Origin: Micromonospora sp. WMMD1120
GTDB lineage: Bacteria > Actinomycetota > Actinomycetes > Mycobacteriales > Micromonosporaceae
Assembly: GCF_029626235.1 (NCBI RefSeq)
Contig: NZ_JARUBO010000005.1
Coordinates: 3,566,501 to 3,630,500 of the forward strand
Reading direction: 5' to 3'
DNA: 64,000 nucleotides
Shown: in pieces, positions 57,824 through 64,000 of the stretch
Layout: every line of letters starts with the position of its first letter
Position numbering within the stretch: the first letter of the stretch is position 1
Program-made: the position numbers and the translations under genes
The notes under the pieces: model-generated
Told to the model about the DNA's origin: nothing
The model's database searches: none
The model's input: only the letters and a program-made list of their open reading frames with translations

Positions 57824-57976
57824 CCCCTCCCATCCCTGACCCCTCCCTCCCCGCGATCTTGCACTAGCTGCGGCGGCATAAGGGGCATTCCGCGCATCTC
57901 GACAACCAAAACTGCAAGATCGCGCGGGTGAGGGGTGAGGGGTGAGGGGTGAGGGGTGAGGGGTGAGGGGTGAGGG
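57824..57976. repeat. C-rich run / GATC hairpin / (GTGAGGG)7 element (copy 3)
   Basis: A C-rich run (57824-57851) is followed by arms CGCGATCTTGCA (57852-57863) and its complement (57913-57924) enclosing 49 bp, then seven perfect tandem GTGAGGG units (57928-57976). The left run (CCCCTCCC, TGACCCC) is roughly complementary to the right. From here to mrpA (57977-58120) there is only promoter-like sequence. Confidence 0.8.
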
Positions 57977-58120
57977 CTGCGGCTTGGGGGCGTGGGGTGC
58001 GGTGCGGGGGCGGATTGTGGCAATTCCGGTAAAACCGCCCGTGGGCTCACAAACTGTCGTCTGATCGCTGGTAGGCGTCCTCGCGGCCACGGACGCCGGC
58101 CACCACGATCGGGAGAGCGC

Positions 58121-60955
58121 GTGCTGGTACTGCTCATCCTCCACGTCGTGGCCGCGGTCCTCGCGCCGTCGCTGGTCCGTCGGTGGGGACCACGGGCGGG
58201 TTACTCGCTGGCGCTGGCCCCGGCCGCCGCGTTCTGCTGGGCGCTGGCCCGCACGCCGACCGTGCGCGACGGCGGGGCGGTGGTCGAGACGTACCCGTGG
58301 ATCAGGCAGTTGGGTCTCGACGTCGCGCTCCGGCTCGGCACGCTGTCCTGGTTGATGACGCTGCTGATCGGCGGCGTCGGCGCGCTGGTGCTGGTCTACA
58401 GCGCCCGCTACTTCGGCGCCGACTCCGTCGGGCTGGCGCGGTTCGCCGCGGTGCTGGTGGCCTTCGCCGGCGCGATGCTCCTCCTGGTCTTCGCCGACGA
58501 CCTGCTGCTGCTCTACGTCGGCTGGGAGCTGACCACGATCTTCTCGTACCTGCTGATCGGGCACAGCACCGAGCGGCGCTCCAGCCGGTGGGCGGCCGCG
58601 CAGGCGTTGACGGTCACCACGCTGGGCGGCCTCGCCATGCTCGTCGGGTTCATCATGCTGGGCGAGCACGCCGGCACGTACCGCTGGTCGGAGATCGCCG
58701 CCGCCCCGCTGCCCGGTGGCGGGTACCTGGTGGGCGCGGTGCTGCTGATCCTGCTCGGCGCGCTGTCCAAGTCGGCGGTGCTGCCGTTCAGCTCCTGGTT
58801 GCCGGTCGCGATGGCGGCGCCCACTCCGGTGAGCGCCTATCTGCACGCGGCCGCCATGGTCAAGGCCGGGGTCTACCTGGTCGGACTGCTCGCGCCGGTG
58901 CTCGCCACAGTCGGCCCGTGGCGGCCGGTGGTGCAGGTCGCCGGGGTGGCGACGATGCTGGTCGGTGGTTGGGCGGCGCTGCGGCAGACCGACCTGAAGC
59001 TGCTGCTGGCATACGGCACCGTGAGCCAGCTGGGACTGCTTGTCGCGGTGACCGGCTCGGGCACGCCGGACGCGGCGCTGGCCGGCGCCGCGATGCTGCT
59101 GGCGCACGCCCTGTTCAAGGCGGCGCTGTTCCTGGTGGTCGGCATCATCGACCACGGCGCCGGCACCCGCGACCTGCGCGAGTTGTCCGGCCTGCGGCAC
59201 TGGTCCCGGCCGTTGTTCGTGGTCGCGGTGCTGGCGGCGGCGTCGATGGCCGGGGTGCCGCCGCTGGTCGGCTTCGTCGCCAAGGAGGCGGTGTTCGCGG
59301 CGTTCACCAACCAGCCGGCGCTGCTCACCGGGCTGGTCGCCGGAACCGTGCTCACCGTCGCGTACAGCGTGCGCTTCCTCTGGGGCGCGTTCGCCGACCG
59401 CCCGGGTGTGGAGCCCGTCGCGCCGGGGCCGATCGCCGCGTCGTTGCTGGTCCCGCCCGGGGTGCTCGCCGGTGTCGGACTGGTCGCCGGTCCGGCGGCG
59501 GGTGCGCTGGAGGGCGTGCTGCACCCGTACGCCGAACTGCTCGGTGTGGTGGACGCGCACCTGGCGCTCTGGTCCGGACCGACCCCGGCGCTCGGCCTGT
59601 CCGTGTTGGCGCTCGCCGGCGGCGGCCTGCTCTTCGCCGTGCGCGGGCCGCTCGCCCCGGTGCTGTGCCGGCTCCGCGCGCCGGTGAGCGGCAACCAGGG
59701 GTACGAGTGGGTCGTGGGCCGGTTCGACCGCCTGGCGATCGAGGTCACCGGGGCGACCCAGCGGGGCTCGCTGCCGCAGTATCTGGGCATCATCCTGGTC
59801 ACCCTGGTGCTGGTGCCCGGCACGGCGATGCTCTCGGCGGCCCCGTGGCGGGCCCGGGTCCCGCTCTGGGACAGCCTGCTGCAATCGGTGGTCGTCGTGG
59901 TGATCACTGTGGCGGCGGTGCTGGCGGTGCGCGCCCGTCGTCGCCTGACCGCGATGCTGCTGGTGGGAATGACCGGCTACGGCACCGCGATGCTGTTCGT
60001 CCTGTACGGCGCGCCCGATCTGGCGCTCACCCAGTTCCTGGTGGAGACCGCGACGATCGCGGTCTTCGTGCTGGTGCTGCGTCGCCTGCCGGAGCGGTTC
60101 TCGGCCCGGCCGCTGCGCCGTACCCGATGGATTCGGCGGACGATCGGCGTGGCGGCGGGCGCGGTGGCGGCCGGGCTCGCCCTCACCGCGGCGAGTGCCC
60201 GGCGGGCGCCGGACATCGCCGCCGCCTTCCCGGATCTCGCCGTCACGCAGGGGTACGGCCGCAACGTGGTCAACGTGACCCTCGTCGACATCCGCGCCTG
60301 GGACACGATGGGCGAGCTGGCGGTGCTGGTGGTGGCGGCGACGGGGGTGGCCAGCCTGATCTTCGAGCGGTCCCGCACCGGGCCGCGCCCACGCCGCCCG
60401 GGGTCGGACCAGCGGGCCACCGGGGCGGGTCGGCCGGTGTGGCTGCGTGGCGGACCCACCCTGTACGAGGAGCGCCGCTCGATCGTGCTGGAGGTGGTCA
60501 TCCGGTTGATCTTCCATACCGTGGTGCTGTTCTCGCTGTTCCTGCTCTTCTCCGGGCACAACGCGCCGGGCGGTGGGTTCGCCGGTGGTCTGGTGGCGGG
60601 TCTGGCCCTGGTGGTCCGCTACCTGGCCGGTGGCCGGTACGAGCTGACCGAGGCCGCCCCGATCGGCGCCGGCGCGATCCTCGGGGCCGGCCTGGCGCTG
60701 TCGGTGGGCAGCGGTGCGCTGGCACTGCTGGTCAGCGGGTCGGTGCTGGAGAGCGCCAAGATCGATCAGGCGCTGCCGGTGGTCGGTGACGTCCACCTGG
60801 TCACGTCGCTCTTCTTCGACATCGGCGTGTACCTGGTGGTGATCGGACTGGTGCTGGACATCCTGCGCAGCCTCGGCGCCGAGGTGGACCGGCACATCGA
60901 GGCGACCGGGCAGGCGACCGGAGGTCTGGCGGTCGACAAGGGCGATCGGGCATGA
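58121..60955 (+). CDS. mrpA: Mrp Na+/H+ antiporter subunit A (with MrpB-like C-terminal domain)
   Basis: 944 residues from the GTG at 58121 with GGGAGAG upstream. The N-terminal half has the proton-conducting NuoL/ND5-like core (LPVAMAAPTPVSAYLHAAAMVKAG; DLKLLLAYGTVSQLG). A middle MrpA-specific region is followed by a C-terminal MnhB-type domain (LFSGHNAPGGGFAGGLVAGLAL), so A and B are one polypeptide. The stop overlaps mrpC by ATGA. The complex exports Na+ in exchange for H+ at the membrane. Confidence 0.94.
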   Translation: MLVLLILHVVAAVLAPSLVRRWGPRAGYSLALAPAAAFCWALARTPTVRDGGAVVETYPWIRQLGLDVALRLGTLSWLMTLLIGGVGALVLVYSARYFGADSVGLARFAAVLVAFAGAMLLLVFADDLLLLYVGWELTTIFSYLLIGHSTERRSSRWAAAQALTVTTLGGLAMLVGFIMLGEHAGTYRWSEIAAAPLPGGGYLVGAVLLILLGALSKSAVLPFSSWLPVAMAAPTPVSAYLHAAAMVKAGVYLVGLLAPVLATVGPWRPVVQVAGVATMLVGGWAALRQTDLKLLLAYGTVSQLGLLVAVTGSGTPDAALAGAAMLLAHALFKAALFLVVGIIDHGAGTRDLRELSGLRHWSRPLFVVAVLAAASMAGVPPLVGFVAKEAVFAAFTNQPALLTGLVAGTVLTVAYSVRFLWGAFADRPGVEPVAPGPIAASLLVPPGVLAGVGLVAGPAAGALEGVLHPYAELLGVVDAHLALWSGPTPALGLSVLALAGGGLLFAVRGPLAPVLCRLRAPVSGNQGYEWVVGRFDRLAIEVTGATQRGSLPQYLGIILVTLVLVPGTAMLSAAPWRARVPLWDSLLQSVVVVVITVAAVLAVRARRRLTAMLLVGMTGYGTAMLFVLYGAPDLALTQFLVETATIAVFVLVLRRLPERFSARPLRRTRWIRRTIGVAAGAVAAGLALTAASARRAPDIAAAFPDLAVTQGYGRNVVNVTLVDIRAWDTMGELAVLVVAATGVASLIFERSRTGPRPRRPGSDQRATGAGRPVWLRGGPTLYEERRSIVLEVVIRLIFHTVVLFSLFLLFSGHNAPGGGFAGGLVAGLALVVRYLAGGRYELTEAAPIGAGAILGAGLALSVGSGALALLVSGSVLESAKIDQALPVVGDVHLVTSLFFDIGVYLVVIGLVLDILRSLGAEVDRHIEATGQATGGLAVDKGDRA

Positions 60956-61431
60956 GGAACGGTGGCGCGGGGCCGACGTTGGTGGTGGTGCTGGCCGTCG
61001 CGGTGCTCGTCGGTGGCGGGGTGATGCTGCTGTTGGAACGCACCCTGACCCGGATCCTGCTCGGGGTGGTCATGCTCGGCAACGGGGTCAACCTGTTGAT
61101 CCTGTTGGGCGGCCGGCCCGGTGGGGCTCCGATCATCGGCACCGGCCCGGTGGGCGAGATGAGTGACCCGCTGCCGCAGGCGATGGTGTTGACGTCCATC
61201 GTGATCACGTTCGGGTTCACCGCGTTCCTGCTCGCCGTCGCCTACCGCAGCTGGTATCTCTCCGGCGACGACGAGGTGCCCGACGACCTGGAGGACCGGC
61301 AGATCATCAGCCTCGCCGAGGGCGACGAGGTAGGCGCCGTCGACCGTGGCGGTGAGGGCCCGAACGGCGACCCGGAGCAGGTCGATCCCGAGCCCGCCCG
61401 GCGTCGGCTGCGTCGGGGGGAGGGGCCGTGA
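60952..61431 (+). CDS. mrpC: Mrp Na+/H+ antiporter subunit C
   Basis: 159 residues, NuoK-like, with three membrane helices (GVMLLLERTLTRILLGVVML, then NGVNLLILLGG; VLTSIVITFGFTAFLLAVAY). The DPLPQAMVLTSIVI motif is typical of MrpC. The hydrophilic acidic tail is longer than usual. ATGA overlap with mrpA and GTGA overlap with mrpD. Confidence 0.94.
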   Translation: MRNGGAGPTLVVVLAVAVLVGGGVMLLLERTLTRILLGVVMLGNGVNLLILLGGRPGGAPIIGTGPVGEMSDPLPQAMVLTSIVITFGFTAFLLAVAYRSWYLSGDDEVPDDLEDRQIISLAEGDEVGAVDRGGEGPNGDPEQVDPEPARRRLRRGEGP

Positions 61432-62936
61432 TGGGCATGCTGGTGCCGCTGCCGGTGGTGGTGCCGCTGCTGGGCGCGGCGCTGACCCTGCTGCTGGCGG
61501 GGATGCCCCGGCTCCAGCGCGCGACGAGCGTGCTCTGTCTGGGTGGCACCCTCGCCGTGGCGGTGGTGTTGCTGGTGCAGGCGTACCGGTTCGGGCCGGT
61601 GGTGGTGGCGGTCGGCGCGTGGCCGGCGCCGGTCGGGATCGTCCTGGTGGCCGACCAACTCGCCGCGCTGATGCTGGTGGTCTCCTCGGCGGTGACCCTG
61701 TGCGTGCTGCTCTACTCGATCGGGCAGGGCCGCAGCGAGATCAGCGAGTCGACGCCAGTGTCGATCTTCCACCCGACGTACCTGGTGCTCACCGCCGGCG
61801 TGACGAACGCCTTCCTGGCCGGTGACCTGTTCAACCTCTTCGTGGGGTTCGAGATCCTGCTGACGGCCAGCTTCGTGCTGATCACCCTGGGAGGCACCGA
61901 GGCCCGGATCCGGACCGGATCGACGTACGTGGTGGTCAGCATCCTCTCCTCGATGCTCTTCCTGACGGCGGTGGGTCTGGTGTACGCGGCCACCGGCACG
62001 CTCAACCTCGCCCAGCTCGCCCAGCGCCTCGACGACCTGCCCGACGCTGTCCGGCTGACGTTGGAGCTGACGCTGCTACTGGCCTTCGCGATCAAGGCGG
62101 CGGTCTTTCCGCTGTCGGCGTGGCTGCCGGACAGCTATCCGACCGCGCCGGCACCGGTCACCGCGGTGTTCGCGGGCCTGCTCACCAAGGTCGGTGTCTA
62201 CGCGATCATCCGTACCGAGACGTTGCTGTTCCCCGGCGGGCACGCGAACACGTTGCTCATGGTCGTCGCCGGGCTGACCATGGTGATCGGCATCCTCGGC
62301 GCGGTGGCCCAGTCCGACCTGAAACGGCTCTTCTCGTTCACCCTGGTCAGCCACATCGGTTACATGATCTTCGGGGTGGCGTTGAGCACCGCCGCGGGGC
62401 TCTCCGGCGCGATCTTCTACGTGGTGCACCACATCACCATCCAGACCACGCTGTTCCTCGTCGCCGGGCTGGTCGAGGAGCGCGCCGGCAGCACCGACCT
62501 GCGCCGCATCGGCGGGCTGGCCCGGGTGGCGCCGCTCCTCGGTGTGCTGTTCTTCGTCCCGGCCATGAACCTCGCCGGGGTGCCACCGTTCTCCGGCTTC
62601 CTCGGCAAGCTCGGCCTGCTCCAGGCCGGGGTGGCGGCCGGTGGACCGCTACCCGGGGCGCTGGTCGCGGCGGGCACGCTGACCAGCCTGCTCACCCTCT
62701 ACGTCGCGTCCCGGGTGTGGAACATCGCGTTCTGGCGCTCACCCCGGCTGGCCACTGACGAGCCGATCGTCCGGCTGCCGAAGCTGATGGTCGGTGCCAC
62801 GGTGGCCCTGGTCGCCCTCGGGCTGGCGCTGACAGTGGTGGCCGGGCCGCTCTTCGACGTCACCGCCGACGCCGCCGCCGACCTGCGCCTGCGCACCCCG
62901 TACGTCAATGCCGTGCTGCCCGGGGACGTACCGTGA
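61428..62936 (+). CDS. mrpD: Mrp Na+/H+ antiporter subunit D
   Basis: 502 residues, NuoM/N-like with about 14 helices. Key stretches: HPTYLVLTAGVTNAFLAGDL, FNLFVGFEILLTASFVLITL, the Lys-bearing AFAIKAAVFPLSAWLPDSYP and APAPVTAVFAGLLTKVGVYA. Start GTG 61428 or the adjacent ATG 61431; GGGGGGAGG lies upstream. GTGA overlap with mrpE. Confidence 0.95.
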   Translation: MMGMLVPLPVVVPLLGAALTLLLAGMPRLQRATSVLCLGGTLAVAVVLLVQAYRFGPVVVAVGAWPAPVGIVLVADQLAALMLVVSSAVTLCVLLYSIGQGRSEISESTPVSIFHPTYLVLTAGVTNAFLAGDLFNLFVGFEILLTASFVLITLGGTEARIRTGSTYVVVSILSSMLFLTAVGLVYAATGTLNLAQLAQRLDDLPDAVRLTLELTLLLAFAIKAAVFPLSAWLPDSYPTAPAPVTAVFAGLLTKVGVYAIIRTETLLFPGGHANTLLMVVAGLTMVIGILGAVAQSDLKRLFSFTLVSHIGYMIFGVALSTAAGLSGAIFYVVHHITIQTTLFLVAGLVEERAGSTDLRRIGGLARVAPLLGVLFFVPAMNLAGVPPFSGFLGKLGLLQAGVAAGGPLPGALVAAGTLTSLLTLYVASRVWNIAFWRSPRLATDEPIVRLPKLMVGATVALVALGLALTVVAGPLFDVTADAAADLRLRTPYVNAVLPGDVP

Positions 62937-63532
62937 CCGGCTCGTCGCCGGCGGCGGTCGGGCCGCGGAGAGCGCGCGGCCGGCTCGGACGGTGGCGGGA
63001 CCAGGCGGTGGCGCTCGGCTGGCTGGTGCTGGTCTGGAACCTGCTCTGGGGCGACCTCACCTGGGGGAACCTGGTCGGTGGCCTGCTGGTCGGCGGCGCG
63101 GTGCTGGTCTTCTTCCCGCTGCCGGCGGTCAGCTTCGGCGGGCGACTGCGGCCCTGGCCGCTGCTGGTGTTCGCGGCCCGGTTCGTCGTCCAGCTGGTCA
63201 GCGCGAGTCTGCACGTCGCCCGGATCGCGGTGCAGCCCGGATACCGCCCGCGTGGAGCGATCATCGCGGTACGGCTGCGGGTGGCCAGCGACCTGAACCT
63301 GGCGCTCACCGCGGAGGTGATCTCGTTGGTGCCGGGCACGCTGGTCCTCGAGGTGGACCGGGACTCCGGGACGCTCTACCTGCACGTGCTGGACACCCAC
63401 GAGCCGGCCGACCTGGACGTGGCCCGTGACCGAACCCTGACCGTCGAGCGGCGCATCGTCCGGGCGGTGGGGTCCGATGCCGAACTGCGCCGCGCCGAGA
63501 AGGCGTCACCCGAGAGGGGAACCCGACCGTGA
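62933..63532 (+). CDS. mrpE: Mrp Na+/H+ antiporter subunit E
   Basis: 199 residues with two to three membrane helices (AVALGWLVLVWNLLWGDLTW) and a cytoplasmic domain with the family segment LNLALTAEVISLVPGTLVLE. GTG start overlapping mrpD; its stop overlaps mrpF. Confidence 0.93.
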   Translation: MTGSSPAAVGPRRARGRLGRWRDQAVALGWLVLVWNLLWGDLTWGNLVGGLLVGGAVLVFFPLPAVSFGGRLRPWPLLVFAARFVVQLVSASLHVARIAVQPGYRPRGAIIAVRLRVASDLNLALTAEVISLVPGTLVLEVDRDSGTLYLHVLDTHEPADLDVARDRTLTVERRIVRAVGSDAELRRAEKASPERGTRP

Positions 63533-63792
63533 TCATGTTTCTGGCCGTCGTCCTCACCGCGCTGTTGTCGGTGACCGCGCTGCTCGCCCTCACCCGCCTC
63601 TACCGTGGGCCGTCGCTGGTGGACCGGGTGATCGCCGCGGACATGCTGCTCGCCACGATGGTCAGCGCGGTGGGCGCCGAGGCGGCGGTGAACCGGCACG
63701 CCACCACGCTGCCCGTGCTCGTGGTGCTCTCCCTGCTCGGCTTCGTGGGCTCGGTGTCGCTGGTCCGTTTCGCCGTCCGGGAGCAGCGGTGA
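63529..63792 (+). CDS. mrpF: Mrp Na+/H+ antiporter subunit F
   Basis: 87 residues, three membrane helices, with the MrpF signature RLYRGPSLVDRVIAADMLLA. GTG start overlapping mrpE by GTGA; stop overlaps mrpG likewise, so C to G are translationally coupled. Confidence 0.93.
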   Translation: MIMFLAVVLTALLSVTALLALTRLYRGPSLVDRVIAADMLLATMVSAVGAEAAVNRHATTLPVLVVLSLLGFVGSVSLVRFAVREQR

Positions 63793-64000
63793 TCAGCACG
63801 GTCGTCGACTGGCTCGGGGCCGGCTGCCTGGTGGCCGGCGCGCTGCTCGGGCTGGCCGCCGCGATCGGGGTGCTGCGGTTCCCGGACGCGCTGTCGCGGA
63901 TGCACGCCGCCACCAAGCCGCAGGTGCTCGGGGTGCTCCTGCTGCTGCTGGGCATCGCGTTGCGGCTGCGCTCCCCGGCGGATCTGGGCATGATCGGCCT
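63789..64000 (+). CDS. mrpG: Mrp Na+/H+ antiporter subunit G, 3'-truncated by window end
   Basis: GTG start overlapping mrpF. The visible 70 residues include two membrane helices and the family motif GVLRFPDALSRMHAATKPQV. The gene continues beyond base 64000. Confidence 0.92.
   Translation, partial: MISTVVDWLGAGCLVAGALLGLAAAIGVLRFPDALSRMHAATKPQVLGVLLLLLGIALRLRSPADLGMIG

Noticed and set aside
57368..60895. A 1175-residue minus-strand open frame opposite mrpA
   Set aside because: Antisense shadow of the Mrp subunit gene; low-complexity Arg/Gln/His/Asp composition.

Overview
The window is chromosomal DNA from a very GC-rich actinobacterium, most likely a Micromonospora or close relative in Micromonosporaceae. 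The assignment rests on strong third-position G/C bias, many GTG starts, gene order (rimP-nusA-ylxR-infB-ylxP-rbfA-nrnA; truB-ribF-rpsO-pnp-M16 peptidase-dapB; thyX-dapA-rnj-ftsK; rimO-pgsA-cinA-clgR-pspA) and actinobacterial family members such as ThyX, ClgR, Lhr and Nei2. It was judged by reading; no database was searched. Nearly all of it is ordinary core genome. No prophage, transposase, CRISPR array, rRNA or tRNA was seen.

Layout. 1-7.7 kb: transcription, translation-initiation and ribosome-maturation operon. 8-9.5 kb: a small ORF and a MATE exporter. 9.5-16.8 kb: RNA modification, riboflavin/FAD, S15, PNPase, a zinc protease and DapB. 16.9-17.2 kb: a broken acetyltransferase. 17.3-23.9 kb: a sugar-uptake locus with a glycogen-debranching-type hydrolase divergent from a LacI regulator, binding protein and two permeases, but no ATPase. 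24-28.3 kb: two acetyltransferases, a GT87 glycosyltransferase, a YcaQ-type crosslink glycosylase and a DUF2752 protein. 28.7-36.9 kb: ThyX, DapA, RNase J, two linked YbjN-type proteins and FtsK. 37-38.8 kb: a small membrane protein, a guanidinium-exporter-type SMR gene behind a guanidine-III riboswitch, and an ornithine cyclodeaminase-like enzyme. 38.9-44.7 kb: RimO, PgsA, CinA with a repetitive tail, ClgR, PspA and a PspM-like protein. 44.7-57.3 kb: a multicopper-oxidase-like protein fused to FN3 repeats, Nei2, secreted proteins, a SAM hydrolase and the Lhr helicase. 58.1-64 kb: an Mrp Na+/H+ antiporter operon that runs off the end.

Most notable observations: (1) a dispersed intergenic structure made of a C-rich run, a GATC-ended hairpin and a complementary G-rich run, at about 17.3, 41.1 and 57.9 kb, with simpler GATC hairpins elsewhere; the copy at 17.3 kb supplies the stop codon of one gene and sits where another is truncated; (2) a multicopper-oxidase fold that has lost the type-1 copper cysteine and one histidine of each ligand pair but keeps a set of four histidines; (3) a clear guanidine-III riboswitch; (4) a CinA protein with an in-frame 21-bp tandem array encoding an Ala/Asp/His heptad tail; (5) a GNAT pseudogene caused by an apparent Trp-to-TGA change plus 3' loss.
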